DNA from: Corbicula japonica
Lineage: Eukaryota; Mollusca; Bivalvia; Venerida; Cyrenidae
Direction of reading: 5' to 3'
Assembly (NCBI GenBank): GCA_038501625.1
Contig: JAZAYU010000061.1
Span: 2,716,303-2,780,302 of the forward strand
Length of the DNA: 64,000 bases
Shown here: piece by piece, positions 1 to 22,953 of the stretch
Position numbering within the stretch: the stretch's first letter is position 1
How the letters are laid out: each line of letters opens with the position of its first letter
Notes under the pieces: model-generated
The model's database searches: none
Told to the model about the DNA's origin: nothing
What the model saw: only the letters and a program-made list of their open reading frames with translations
Position numbers and translations under genes: made by a program

Positions 1-59
1 TTTAAGTTGGGTAATCTCATATAAATGTGTCTCAAAAATCCAATGCTGTTTCAACTTTC

Positions 60-580
60 ATGGTTAATAACTTGACCCTTTACTCCATTTACACGCCATT
101 TTACCACATGGGTAACCAGTGTAAATCCACATCAGATAGAGATAGCACAAATGTAGCTCCAGACCAGCTTGCACATCAGACATTTTGAGGTCTCATCATT
201 CTGTATCTACTCTGTTCATTAGATACATTTAAAGCTCTAATTAACAGGAAGGAGATGTGTCAGCACCTAGATTTACAATAGTTGCTCATGTGTTAAAAGG
301 TGTATCCAACGAATAAAATGAAGTATCAAAATGCAGGTGTTTTTTTGTAGTAATTAACCCTTTACTATAATATTATACACATTTTCATGCCTTTTCATGA
401 TCTGATCTGGATCTGCACAGGTCACATTGTGGTCAGAAATAACCTATTGAAATTTGAATAAAAAAGCTAACGCCGTAACGGTTTAGATCCTAATCAGGCA
501 GTATGGATGTGTCGGCTGATCTAGATCTACACTGATTTCCCATGCCATAAAGGCATATGGAGGTAAAGGTTAAATGGGAT
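60..580. repeat. Interspersed bivalve-type repeat (family C)
   Basis: The stretch carries short phrases about transcription-like spacing such as 'gatctgcac' and 'ccataaaggcatat' that recur at 1084-1290 and 24990-25280, always with 'gtgtagatcc'-like and 'gatcagg'-like words nearby. This marks a dispersed repeat rather than unique DNA. No coding exon is visible in it. The superfamily is not recognised. Confidence 0.5.
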
Positions 581-799
581 AAATTGTGTATGAGCCTATA
601 GGAACTGAAGATGGCTTGAAGCTTACACCAGAAATACCTCTTTTTTGTGATATTTATAAAAATAGATGAATTATGACAACATTGTAATCTGTTAACTAAC
701 CTGCAACATCAAATTATGTACAACTTCATAAGCAACAAAAAGTACAGTGAAATTGGTTTTGGTTATTTGTTATGATTAAAATACAACATTTATTTTCAG

Positions 800-899
800 C
801 CATGTGTATCATCAGTCTTGTGAAAGCTGTGGACTTGAAATGTCTGCAGAATTGGTAGAACATAAGGGAGCAGAATATGAATGTTACTGTAGAAAATGA
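800..899 (+). CDS. Possible terminal exon of a LIM-like zinc-binding protein
   Basis: After a good acceptor (tattttcag) an open frame of 33 codons runs to TGA at 897-899, and an ATTAAA lies about 35 bases downstream. The frame reads H-x2-C-x2-C-G-x-E, then a K-G-x2-Y step, then C-x-C. This resembles the second zinc finger of a LIM domain, which normally ends Y-C-x2-C just after a K-G-x-x-Y segment. The exon starts with one base of a split codon, so an upstream exon is required; none is visible in 1-780, so the gene would begin outside the window. One expected metal ligand is replaced by Glu and the last pair is C-x-C instead of C-x2-C. It may therefore be a diverged finger or chance. Confidence 0.35.
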
Positions 900-1083
900 A
901 GACAAGGTTTGCATTTTTTATTTTCATTTATTAAAGCTGCATGAATGTATGATTGAGACACACTAAATCTATCTGTATATGTTGGTATTTGTATTTTTGT
1001 ATCTTGTAACAAGAAAACATAAAATTGTGTTTATATGTATGTGTTGACTTGTGAGACCTCAGTTCACAAGAAAATTAATCATC

Positions 1084-1290
1084 CTATATAAAAATTACTG
1101 TGTTGTTTTTGCCCCTTTCTTCCATGAATACATGACATGAGTGACCAGTGTATATCCAGATCAGCAGGCATATCTGTGCAGTCTTAACAGGATCTACATG
1201 GTTCATAATAAGATTCATGAGGCTATTTCTTACAAATATGCAAACAGTGTAGATTCCAATCAGATCCAGATCAGACATCAAAGTTGTTCT
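1084..1290. repeat. Second copy of repeat family C
   Basis: It shares 'gaccagtgtatatccagat', 'ggatctac' and 'gattcataa...ggctatttct' words with 60-580 and 24990-25280. No gene is seen from 900 to 1360 apart from this repeat. Confidence 0.45.
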
Positions 1291-1364
1291 TGCTGATACA
1301 TGTACTGATGTATTGTTTTCCAGGTGTCCACTAGCTGCTTAATCTAAAGGGTCATTTTTTTGTG

Positions 1365-1758
1365 TCGCCCTTTCAAAGAAAAGGCAATACATAGGGATCG
1401 CTTTGTCTGTCCGTCCATCTATCCCAAAAACTTAATGTTGGTTATAACTTTGCCATATCTTAATATTTCTTCATGAAATTTTCAAATTATATTGTTTGTG
1501 ACAACATGCTTGAGCTGATATTAATTTTCAGGTCAAGGTCACATTTGATGGAGTTAATCCTTTTTTTGTACTTTTTTTTAACAGAAAAACTTAATGTTGA
1601 CTTTAACTTTGACTTTTCTTAATATTTCTACATCAAACTTTCAAATTATATTGCTCATGACAACACACTCATCATGACTCCAAGTTCTTTATGTCAAGAT
1701 GGGGTTATTCCCTTTTTTGTTCTTGCATTTTTAACTTGATCTAGTTCCCAGGGCGACA
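1365..1758. mobile_element. Small element with short inverted ends (TGTCGCCC...GGGCGACA)
   Basis: The left end reads tgtgtcgccctttc and the right end ccagggcgacacaag, an inverted match of about 10 bases. Inside, a block of about 100 bases around 'aacttaatgttg...cttaatatttct...caaattatattg' occurs twice in direct orientation, near 1427-1530 and 1585-1690. It has no open frame and fits a non-autonomous DNA element. Superfamily unknown. Confidence 0.5.
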
Positions 1759-1762
1759 CAAG

Positions 1763-3483
1763 TGAACACCCATCTAATGTAACTTTTTGGTGGATTCTGG
1801 CAATTAATAACCAAAATTACCCTTAATTTAAAGAAAACAAAGACACTTCAGCTAAAATCATTACAACTTCAATATAAATAGGTTATTTGTTGAAATTAAT
1901 ATTTCAGGATAACAGCTCTACATGGAATGCTGTGAGGAGACCAGTTTGACAATTCTGTCTATGACTGTCTGAGGGAGCATACAGCCTTTAGATTGCCACT
2001 AATTCCTGCAATGGAGCATGCTGCTTTTGTAATGGACAAGAATAAAAAAATCACAAATGTCGATACAAATAGTGGATGTGAAATGGAGACAAGTTATATA
2101 AAATATAACCAAAACGTTTTAATGTGCACCTCATTGAAAAAACATCAGTTGACAAAAAAGCATCAGTGTAATTGTGTGTTTGAACATTATTTGCTGAATA
2201 ATAGAACCATTGAAAAAAACCATAGTGTCACTTGTAGTATTATTTTAAATCATGTGACCCAATTCTGTTTGTCGATTTCAAGTTTGAATATTCAAAGATT
2301 ATGACTAGCTTAGCTACTTTTTTTCTGTCATTGGTGTCACCGTATCTCAACTCAGAATTTTAGGTGCTGTCTAATGATACTGCGCTTGCAAACAACTGCT
2401 CACAGGATTCTTCCACACTTACAAAAGTATTCACGCCATTAAGGTAATATTCCATTCGTCATTGCACTCTCATTGATAAAATGAAAAATTAAAAAGTCTC
2501 TCTAAATGCAAAATGCAAGGACGAAAGGAGTAATACCTTTAAATAAAGCGTTGTGTTTGAGAACTGACCAGCGTTGTTTCACTGTTGACCATATGACCTA
2601 TGAAGTATGATATCCTTCACTTAATTGTGATTGGTCAATTTCATTTTATTGTCTACAAGTCCAATCATATTCAAATTATGCCTTTAGACGTATTGTCCTA
2701 CCACCAGGTTCGCTTTCCATGTCACCACGTCTGCAAACTTGATAACAGTATTTGTCTTGACTTGTTAATTGGACATTAATTGTTTTTGGGGTCGAAGATC
2801 TATGTCTCGGAGGACATAAAGTAAATTGTTCCCCGTTCTTGAGGCGAAAGTTTATTTCTGGTCCAACTTAATCAAACCCAAAAATCCATTGCTTTTCAAT
2901 TGTGTTTTGATGGCCGACTCATCAGTACCTCCAGTCCTTTGATTATATCTAGTGCGTCTTTAATGTGCTGCAGACAAACAATTCCGTATAATATTTAATG
3001 TGTTTCTTGAATATACAGTAAACAAGACATTACGAAATGTCATCATCTATTTCCAAAACTGGCGCAAAATCAAAGGCTTTTTGACAAATAGACAAATGGA
3101 TTTCCTGCTCATATTCAGTTATCTTTTCCAAGGCGGTTTGAAACAAAAGGTCAGATCAACAGCAAATTTTCTTGTAGTGACATTTATTTAATGTTCTAAG
3201 AAAAGGTTTGACTGAAGATTATTTGCATATTAAAACCAATCTGACCTGCTCAGGGCTCCGAAAGACAATCTAATGAAGTTCTTATCTTGAAAGCAGCCTT
3301 CGTCTGTAAGATTTCGACTGAACACAAAAGTTGGAGAACTTCAAATACGCTATTTTAAACATAAATCAAAGGCTTCAGAAAAAGTCTTTAAAGACAATGT
3401 CATTTATAACAATCATCCTGTGTACAACAAAGTAGGTAATGCCTTTAAAGACAACGACCCTTATTTAAACGAAGAAAGTTGGA
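1763..3483. other. Spacer without a supported gene
   Basis: A 103-codon open frame occurs on the plus strand at 1993-2304 and can be extended upstream only to about 1950 before a stop. It has no recognisable domain, no signal peptide and no convincing acceptor in phase, so I do not call it a gene. The remainder is AT-rich sequence with nothing I recognise. Confidence 0.4.
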
Positions 3484-3712
3484 GCAAGTGTGAGGATTGG
3501 TGCAAACAAAACCTTGTTTAAACCCCTGGTGGCTTAATTGTTTTGCCCCTGACTGATCTAAGGCGTTAACCCTCGGCTCCATTTTTTTTTTCATTTTTTA
3601 GATCTGTTTTGAAATTGATCATTTTATGACTCAGGCCCTCTTTTTCTCTAAATGTTCAACTATGTTTAGAGGCTGTATTTTCTGGATATGGCCATAACTG
3701 ATATGGATATCG
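3484..3712 (+). mobile_element. Penelope-like element 3' tail, diverged copy
   Basis: It follows the family order: 'gtgtgaggattggtgcaa', 'tttaaacccctggtgg', 'ggcgttaaccctcgg', then a gaggctgt...tggatatggcc...gatatg end. It is much mutated. The 3' end is kept and the 5' part is missing, as in most copies in the window. Confidence 0.6.
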
Positions 3713-3989
3713 TACTTCTTTTGAAATGCACGTAGCAAAATTTATAAGTATACACTTTCGTGCTGGGGCACTACTGACTTGATAATTGAGTTATTGCTCT
3801 AAAACTTTCAAATGAATAAAACTTGAAATAGATACTAACTGATTTATTAGCAAAACATTATTAAAATGACGGACAACTGACTGCTCACAATCATTTAGAA
3901 TACTGGCACCCACAGACTACAAATTCACAACATCAGTCAATTACGCATTTGACCACCTTTAGTTCGTATAACCGCAAGACACATTGATC

Positions 3990-4165
3990 TTATTGAGTTA
4001 ATGCAGTTCTTATTAACCTTTCGTTTGTTCATATGAGAACCTGTTAGGACAAGTGTGATTTTGTTGCACCCTGACACCTGGTTTAAACCGCCATTGGCAA
4101 ATTGTTTTTCCACTAACCTTTCCAAGGCGGTAACCCGTCGGGTTCTCATTTTCTTAAATTGTTTA
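3990..4165 (+). mobile_element. Penelope-like element 3' tail, partial copy
   Basis: It contains the family words 'tgagaacctgttaggacaag', 'cctggtttaaaccgcc', 'ttccaaggcggtaacccgtc' and 'gggttctcattttc'. It breaks off before the terminal gatatgcatatttcac block. Confidence 0.65.
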
Positions 4166-4169
4166 AGAA

Positions 4170-4770
4170 AAACACAACCTCACCACGAAATTAACGAATA
4201 GAGAAATAGATTATACGTTTATGATACTCTTCTTCAAAACATTACACCACAAACTATTCATTAAGAAAAAGAGCCGTATTGGAGCCGTCAGTGGCAATAT
4301 ATATTTCACACTGAGCTACAATTAGGTTAGATGGTGCGCAACAATAGCAATGCCAGTTTCTTAACTGTGTGGGGAGGCTGTTTTTTTTTCCGAATGTGGC
4401 AATTCCGGATATGCATATTGAATGATTGCCTTATTCATCCGTCCATAAACTGCCTGCATCTAAGAACCATGATGCAAAGGTCAAACCCAGGAATGTTATA
4501 AGTTAAGTCCACACGCATAAAACACAACATCACCACGAAATTAACGAACAGAGAAATAGATTATACGTTTATAATACCCTTGTTCAAAACATTACACCAC
4601 AAACTATTCATTAAGAAAAAGAGCCCAGTGTATACCGTATTGGAGCCGTCAGTGGCAATATATATTTCACACTGAGCTACAATTAGGTTAGATGGTGCGC
4701 AACAATAGCAATGCCAGTTTCTTAACTGTGTGGGGAGGCTGTTTTTTTCTGAATATGCATATTTAACCTT
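4170..4770. repeat. Direct tandem duplication, period about 350-361 bp
   Basis: The block 4170-4395 is repeated at 4520-4755 with a few substitutions. The second copy has about ten extra bases after 'aagagcc'. Both copies end in a Penelope-like tail (ctgtgtggggaggctg then gatatgcatatt), so the duplication includes part of a mobile element. There is no coding frame common to both copies. Confidence 0.75.
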
Positions 4771-5206
4771 TTTTAAAGAACAAAAAGCATTTATTGTCAA
4801 ATAAAGTTTCATCTTTTGTCTCTCTTCAATAATTCTTATAACCTGTTCAGTAATGATGGATATTTTATTTATATAGTATAAATATAAAATAAAATGCTTT
4901 TTTAAAAATCTTATTAATCATTTAGTTTAGACACATTTACTGAAAATGAAACGGAGAAGGGATACTTGGAATAAGAACTTTCTTTTCAATTACATATCTG
5001 TATACAACATGTTCTTTTGATATGCATCTGAAATATGTTACTTTAATTCAAATCTATAAAGTTAAAAATATGGGCTTTTTTAATTTAGCAATCGTCTTAA
5101 AAGACCGTCTCAAAATACTTTTTAACATATGTACATATTTATTTCTTGTTTCTTTCTTCAATAAGAGTTAATGCGGTTTGAAACACCGGTTTGGTCGTAT
5201 TTCAGA

Positions 5207-6258
5207 ATGTTTTTGTTATTACTTCAAAGTGACAGTTCTGTTATTGTTTTAGACGGTAAGTATAGATATATCTATTTCTAATCTATTCATATCCTGTTGA
5301 ATTAACAATGTTGTTTGCTTGTGTAAACATAAAGGGTTTGAATGGTTTAATTTTACATGGTTAAAACCCCGAGGGGAAAATTGTTTGCCACTGTCCGTAA
5401 CGGTAACTCTTCGGTTTCTCATGTTCGTGAAATGTTTGTTGCGTCTATTTTGTTTCTCTATACTTTTTGGCTGTGTACAAGGACGCTGTTTCTACTGGAT
5501 GTGGCCATTCCTGATATGCATATTTCACATTTGTAAAAATAAAAGTTCATCAAATACGACAGAAGAAAAAAAACCAAAAGAAACACCAATGCCTGAGAAG
5601 TACTGAAGAAGAAAATTTAACTTAGACATTCTTTATTTACAATCAATTATAAAATCATTCCGCTATTCCACAACTATAAAATTCTATTTTCTTAAGTTAT
5701 TGCGGTACATAAAATCTAATGCTGTCAACAGATGTCGATATTGCACCGGTGGCTTTTTCGAAGACTATTTCAAGACTATTTCAAAATCTGCCCTTTATCT
5801 ATTTACTAAGAAAATCGATTTTAACAAAAAACGTTAGCTTAATTTCTTAAGTAAAATGACAATGCATTGTCGAGGCTTTTTCAAACACAATATAGTCATG
5901 AATGATAACACGTGCCAGTGTGCTTGGCAACACGATGCTAAACAAATATGTGAATATGAAGTCTGTACTGAAATGAGGACTTGAACAAAAAATCATTGCA
6001 GAAAATTTTAAAGTAAAATCTTTTGATAAATTTAAGTTGAAATTTCTTTGTGATTCCTACTCGTATGATGGCAAACAACAATGTAATAGACGAAAATGGA
6101 AAGCCACCGAACACGACAAAGACGAAAACCAACCCAATTGATGGTATGTAAGTTGCAATGGCAACACAAACAACCTAACCGGAGTGGAATAGACATCAGA
6201 TGACGAAGAGGTTATTCTGCCTTTAACGGACGAGCTTAAGTATGCTAGATTCATTTGA
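5207..6258 (+). CDS. Weak candidate: small three-exon gene with a tyrosine-containing C-terminus
   Basis: Three pieces can be seen. After an acceptor at 5205, ATG at 5207 gives a short hydrophobic start (MFLLLLQ...) and a good donor at 5256 (gtaagt, phase 1). An open stretch from ATG 6068 runs to a donor at 6144 (gtatgt, phase 1). After an acceptor at 6199, an acidic C-terminal exon runs 6200-6258 and ends E-L-K-Y-A-R-F-I-stop. The phases of the last two agree, but the intron between them would be only 56 bases, and no phase-matched link joins the first piece to the second. Part of the middle piece (about 6089-6110) matches a dispersed repeat found at 33757 and elsewhere. It may be an exonised repeat or chance. 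Confidence 0.18.
5325..5545 (+). mobile_element. Penelope-like element 3' tail
   Basis: The family order is clear: 'ttaaaaccccgagggg', 'tgtccgtaacggtaactctt', 'tctcatgttcgtg', 'ttggctgtgtacaaggacgctg' and the terminal 'ttcctgatatgcatatttcac'. It is 5' truncated. The 95-codon plus-strand frame across it is an accident of this repeat. Confidence 0.75.
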
Positions 6259-6754
6259 TGCTACGGTGGTAAAATAAATACCACCGAAGTCGCCATGCTC
6301 CGGGTTTCTTGTCAATGCAGTCGCAGTTAATTCACAAAGGAAGCTTTTACTTGGTTGTTATATATGGAACGTTGAGATTGTGTGTCTTAGAAGATAACTA
6401 AAACCTCATTCAAAATTTGCCTTTGACTCTGTAGGGAGACTGTGTTTTTAGTATGCAGTTTTCCCAAAAATGTATATTTTACTCACACAAGTAGACACAA
6501 TATGTTTTATCCGTAGAAAAACGAATTAGTGCATAGTACAGCGGTTATGCTATTTATTCAGAGTAACGCTAGTTCCTTTCCAGAACGTAAGGTTCCATTG
6601 TTACATAGTTAAGCTCAACGACGAACCGTTGGAATAATGCGATAAGAGAATACCAGTTCAAACTCCCGAAATATTGTTATCAGTACTGTTAATAAAATCA
6701 AGCATGTACTCATTGGCTTCTCCCGCTTGAAGTGAAAGCCAACAAACAATTACT

Positions 6755-6965
6755 TACTGCTATTTGTGCAGTGTGGCGGCCGTAAAAAGTCTCCCCGTAC
6801 ATAAAGTCAGTACTGTTATCAGTAAAATAACCCATTACCGATGTCATGCAGTAATGGTTACATATATCAGGGCTATCCGATCAACCATTTTTGGAGTTGT
6901 CCCGGCTAGCTCAGTCGGTTGCGTCGCCGGAAATGCAGGGCTAGGCGCCAGCTTGAGGCACTATT
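6755..6965. mobile_element. tRNA-like (SINE-like) repeat, uninterrupted copy
   Basis: This copy matches the reverse complement of the sequence on both sides of the hAT element at 52053-53318 ('aaaaagtctccccgtacat', 'atcagtaaaataa', 'ttgtcccggctagctc'). It carries 'ggctagctcagtcggt', which resembles a pol III A box. It holds a single gtcagtac (6806-6813) where the other copy holds the hAT insertion, so it shows the empty site. Confidence 0.6.
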
Positions 6966-7589
6966 ATTTAAGTTGTATATCCGTGTAAGAAGAGAAGATA
7001 TCACTGTCAAATTCGTTTCACAACTTGAACTCCTTGTGTTCTTATTAAATGACCTTTTAACAAAACAAAAGATACATATTTTCAAGGCGAAACGAATTAA
7101 ACATACCTTTTTAATAATGAAATCTCCCTTATAATTCGAAACTATAAGTCAGAAGACACAGAGCCTATCCTTTCGTTTTCAAGTGCAATGCCAAGATGTG
7201 AATGGTTGTAATACAGATTTTTTTTAAATTTAAGTATATTTAACACTTTCTAGACGTGCCACTGAACTAGCAGATTATCTTATAAAATGTAGGCGTCCTG
7301 CAAACTTATTGCCGCATATATTTCAACGCTTTTAGTTTTGACGGATGATACCGTTTACGAGAAAATTTTTTATATCCGTAATGATTCTTATTGAAAACAA
7401 ATGATGCTGTTAATGTTTTAACTAGAACTCTTCATCATAGTTTAGAGCTCTTCTATCATCCAAGTCTGACATGCTTTGGCACTGATAGTTTCAAAAATGC
7501 AATCAAATCAGTGTCTCTCTCTTGCTAGGTGTCGCCGGCGTATTTATGAAATTCAATAATTAAAAAAAACTTTTGTTTTCCTAGCCACT

Positions 7590-7655
7590 TTGTGATTGTG
7601 TGGGGAGTCTGCCATTTCTTAACATGGAATTTCCCGTATAAATGACAGCTATTCA
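7590..7655 (+). mobile_element. Penelope-like tail fragment
   Basis: A short diverged stretch 'gattgtgtggggagtctgcc' followed by a gaatttcccgtataaatg-like end. The rest of 6970-8239 holds no feature I can support, apart from an AATAAA on the minus strand near 7945-7950 that could serve the Ig-receptor gene. Confidence 0.4.
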
Positions 7656-8239
7656 GTCCGATATTTAAGTATCCTTTTGTGTGTCTAGAAAACAACTATC
7701 GTTTTTAATTTCTCTTATGTTTTTTAAAGCTAAAATTAGTTAATTAGTTCAAACTCAAACTGTATGATAAATACGAAAATAGTTACTGTATTTTCCAAAC
7801 ACGTTATGCCGGACTCGGCCGCTGTGGTCTTAAAAGTCTTGATAGAGCCTTGCATATCGTACGAGTTTATTGGCCTCGTCTGATATCACATGCTGTCAAA
7901 TGACCTGTTATTCTTTTCTGTCAGGCTTGTTAGAAAACATTTGGTTTATTTGATACTGCAACTTCTACATGTACACTTTTACAATGTTTACACTAATATA
8001 ACGCTGTCAGAAATCGAGTTTCTGCGCTTAAATTGATTAAAATTATTTTTAAAGTCATCACTTAAAATATATAATAAGTAGTTTTGCCTAGATTAAATTT
8101 GTCGAAAACGATGTGTGTAATGGAAAAGCAATAATGTCCAGACTGAGCTTAAACTGAGTCATTACACAAGTAAACATCATTGCTTTAAATCCGTTTCAGA
8201 CCTCGGTGTGTATATGACGGTGATGATTGTTTTCGACGA

Positions 8240-19112
<10,873 letters not shown>

Positions 19113-19619
19113 AATATTAAGCCTATAAAATGTTTTTCTTATTTCTAGATTGACACTAAAACTATTTTACTTTTGTTTTTATTCGGCGTTAGCTGTCTAA
19201 GCTCACTTTTGACCTAATTTTTCGACGAATGAAATGTTGTAAATAATACTCGTTTGCTATTATTATGCGGCGGGAAAATGAAATAAACTATTTCGATTGG
19301 TAGCTTTTTACACCAGAGAGGCATCCAGTAGGGTGGAGAGGTATCTAGTGGGATTTTTATTACTATGCAGCAGGAAAATCAAATAGATTATTTCGATTGG
19401 TTTTTAGAGGGTGTAGTTTACGATTACCGTAACGATTTTTATATTGGTGTCAGTATTTACCTGACACTTACATGTTCGAGCATTTTTGTTTTTAAAAGCG
19501 ATAATTGTATTGGAGAAAAAATATTTACGATTTAAATAACCAGTTAAGTCATTTCTAGTTCTTACTGGTTCCTTTCTATTTCCTTTGATACTGATTGTTA
19601 ATTTCAAGAGCGAAAGTCA

Positions 19620-19696
19620 ATATCTCTGTAGTGTATTGGCTAACTCTCTCGCCTCGCAAGCGGAGGGCCCCGGGTTCAATACTCAGGAGGAACACT
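19620..19696 (+). tRNA. tRNA-like sequence upstream of the Ig receptor
   Basis: gtagtgtattggctaac (A-box-like), an anticodon-arm-like cgcctcgcaagcgg and ccgggttcaatactcagg (T-arm-like with B box) occur in the right order. The acceptor stem is not convincing. It could be a tRNA pseudogene or the head of a SINE. Nothing else is recognised at 19113-19870. Confidence 0.45.
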
Positions 19697-19869
19697 CTTT
19701 TACGTAAAAGTTAATTTACGTAAAAGTTGGTAGATTTCGCTCTTGCAACAAGCCGTTATTATTCATATTTATCAATTTTCAAAGACATTTATTCATCTTG
19801 AGTTTTAACTCTACAAGAGGTATTTTATTGAAACTGAATAACTGTAGATAAAGGCTTAATGTAATGCTT

Positions 19870-20076
19870 CTGGTTTTAGCCCCTGTGGCAATTTGATTTG
19901 CCATTGACTGTTCCAAGGCGGTAACCCCTCGGGTTCTCATTTTTGTTAATTCTTTGTGGTGTCCTTTTTGAAACTGAACATTTTCTTAACCATGCTCTCT
20001 CTCGCTCTTCTTCTGACTGTGTGGGGAGGCTTTTTTTCTGAATGTGGCAATTCCTTATATGCATATTTCACTTTTT
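19870..20076 (+). mobile_element. Penelope-like element 3' tail
   Basis: It contains 'ttccaaggcggtaacccctc', 'gggttctcatttttgttaat', 'tgtgtggggaggct' and the terminal 'tatgcatatttcacttttt'. It is 5' truncated. Confidence 0.8.
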
Positions 20077-21600
20077 AATCGACTTATTATCACCGTATGA
20101 AATTGTTGCAACAGCTTCAACATTTTTTTGAAAGACATTTTCAATAAATTTATGAGTTGTCATGATTCGGTCGCTTAATCTCTAGATCATACTAAGAAGG
20201 CTGGGAGGGTTCGTCAACAGCTATAACAAGTAAAATAAAATAACTAAACTGTGTCTGCTACGCCTCTCTATATTTCTTTCTTTCATATATACATGTATAC
20301 TGTATATAAATCTTTTCCATCAACGCCGTCTATCTTTTTTAAAGATATTTCTTGTTTCTCTGTGATTATATACCATTGCATGTTATTAAGGGTTATAAAC
20401 AGTAGCTGAGACAACCTGTTAAATTTCCTGGTTGAAATCGGTTGCCGCAGAGCTACACACTTGTAATTAATTTATTGCGTTAACACGCGTGTCAAATTTA
20501 TATAGATGTCACGAGGTCGGATAAAATGAATCGGACCAACTATCCTCATATTAAAGATAACGCTTTATTAAAACATTAATATAATTGAATTTCAATAGGA
20601 ATATATTGCCCGACCATGCAATTTCATGAAAATATGATTCCCACTGTGGTATATGTCTATTAGTATAAATACGAAAATTATATATACATACGAAATAATA
20701 TAAATACTAACGATATATTAAGTATACATACTACTATTAAATCCCTGTATTCCAGAAGCATGTGCCATAACCATTATCATAAGACAATAATTCATTTCTG
20801 GAAGTTTAAATACAATTTCCGTATTTCTATCTGGTATGATATATCCTATACAGCACACGTGAAAATTAAAACATTTAATTTTTTTTCACTATACTTTTTC
20901 TCATTGAAATCTTAAAAACTAGGAAGTGTAGAACGAGACTGGTTGCAAGTTCGATAATGCAAAAGATAAATGTATTGGTGCATGAATAAATCATAAAGAG
21001 GTAAGGTTGTTATCATAAAAAGTTTTATTTCAATCATTTTGTTACGGGTAAACATGCGAAGAACAAATCATTTATGCGGACGATATGTAAAGGCTTTCAA
21101 GGAATGTCTAAAAAGACGATCAGCTGTTTGTATTAAACTTGAACTGTGAAATGTCTTTCTTTGTATTGTTCTGTCAAACATTATCTTAAGCAGGTAATAT
21201 GCCATTATCATAACAACTACTGAGATGAAAAGCCGTGCAAATTATGACTTTTAAGTTAGTTTCCGTTTCATTTTTTTTCATTTCGACATAAAGTAAATTT
21301 CTGTTTCCTATATCGACATAAAGTAAGTTTATGTTATTGTCCATTTATCGAAGAGGGAAAATGTTTCTGACACTTATTGTTCCATATTGAATTTCCTTTT
21401 TTGAAAAGAGAAACAGAAATTGAAAACGAAAAGGGTTTCGAACAAGTGAAAAATACATGATATGTATCAAGGAATATGGGCGATTATGTTAATAAGTCGG
21501 AAAACCCATTGGAATAGTATTGCAAATAGGTCAAGCAATAACAGTTGACAGAAATAAAATATGTAATTACTGAAAGCGGTTTTTACCGGGGTGGGTGACA
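20077..21600. other. Spacer without a supported gene
   Basis: AT-rich sequence with only short frames. No domain, repeat family or RNA gene was recognised. Confidence 0.4.
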
Positions 21601-21610
21601 GGGGAGTAGG

Positions 21611-21772
21611 GGCGAAAAACGGGGGGATAAAAATCGAGTTTCTCTATCTGACATATGTGTATAATTATAATTTCTGATTGTATTAATACGTGGCGAAAAA
21701 CGGGGGATAAAAATCGAGTTTCTCTATCTGACATATGTGTATAATTATAATTTTTGCTTGTATTAATACGTG
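21611..21772. repeat. Two-copy tandem repeat, unit about 80 bp
   Basis: The unit begins gcgaaaaacgggggataaaa and ends tgtattaatacgtg. The two copies differ by only a few bases (for example ttctgat against tttgctt). Confidence 0.9.
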
Positions 21773-22004
21773 GTTGATTGAACATATCCGATAAAGGCCA
21801 AATATGTGTGGATAAATGATACAGGCTTTGAACGAACAAGCACCACCACAACCGTTTGAAAGAAATGCGATCAGGCCTATTATTTATTAAAAAGCCTGCG
21901 ACTTAACGATGTTATCAGAATACAAAACTTGCGAGAACTTTAAAAATGCGTTTTCGAACAAAAGCATTTGCTTCAGAATGTGTTATGTAAAACCCAATAA
22001 ATGG

Positions 22005-22085
22005 TCTAAACACCCTGTCGCAAACTCGTTTTGCCTTTTGCCGTTCAAAGGCGGTAACGTCTCAGGTTCCCCCTTGTATGAAAAT
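22005..22085 (+). mobile_element. Penelope-like tail fragment
   Basis: A diverged stretch with 'gttcaaaggcggtaacgtct' and 'caggttcccc'. 22090-22950 holds no supported gene; a 34-codon frame starting at an ATG near 22837 on the minus strand is noted among the rejected items. Confidence 0.5.
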
Positions 22086-22953
22086 TGTTTGCGATTTCTG
22101 TCTTGAAATAGTGATCTTTTTATAAACCCATACTCTCTTGTCTTCCCTACGATTTGGCTGGATAATTCATGGTCAAATAAATCACCCGAAGTAAGAAAAT
22201 GACTTACAATACCTAACTCGCTTAAAAGCTTAATAATCGAACCAAGTGAAACTCGATTGAAGCTCTTACAAAAAATTTCGTTCTTTCAATTTCAAATAAG
22301 CAGTTATACATTAGGTATTATTCTACGTAAATATGACCGAATCTATTCCATTCAGACTTTAAAAATGAATATATCATTGCAAGTCGCAACCTTTGTATAC
22401 ATTAATTTGTATATATTGTCGCCATCAACTGTATGTCCGTCCATACAGTGGGCTACGAATTGAAAGCGTGAATGTGCTTTAATCAACCTTGTCTTTTTAT
22501 ATATATTCGCTACGATGCACATTGAAATATAGTTTTTTGTACAAACATGAATCCATGAATCCATACAATTCAACTTAAACAAATAGTGTCTGAAAAACGT
22601 AGAAAGGACTATTTGATTCATAATATTATAAAGTTAATGAAGAATATCTTCACGTCTGCTCAAATCGGCGTTCCGAACTTGTTTAGTTATTTATGTTATG
22701 GAGGTAGAGAAAACCAGAACATTATGTTAAAATCAAAGCACTGAAAGTGCTGGAAGCCGGCGGATCGTAAACATAATCAAAATAAAACAGCCCCATGATG
22801 TGCAATGTAACAGGACTTCCAGTTTTATTCCAGCCATTGTAAATATATAATATCTGAAAAGAATGAAGAAACTCCTATGGAAGACATATGTCATTTGCTT
22901 GCAAAAATGCACAAACCACTCATAACAAAACTGGTCAAAATATTTAACAAGAT

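Noticed and set aside
1993..2304. 103-codon plus-strand frame
   Set aside because: No recognisable domain, no in-phase acceptor or signal peptide, and a stop just upstream; random AT-rich frames of this size occur.
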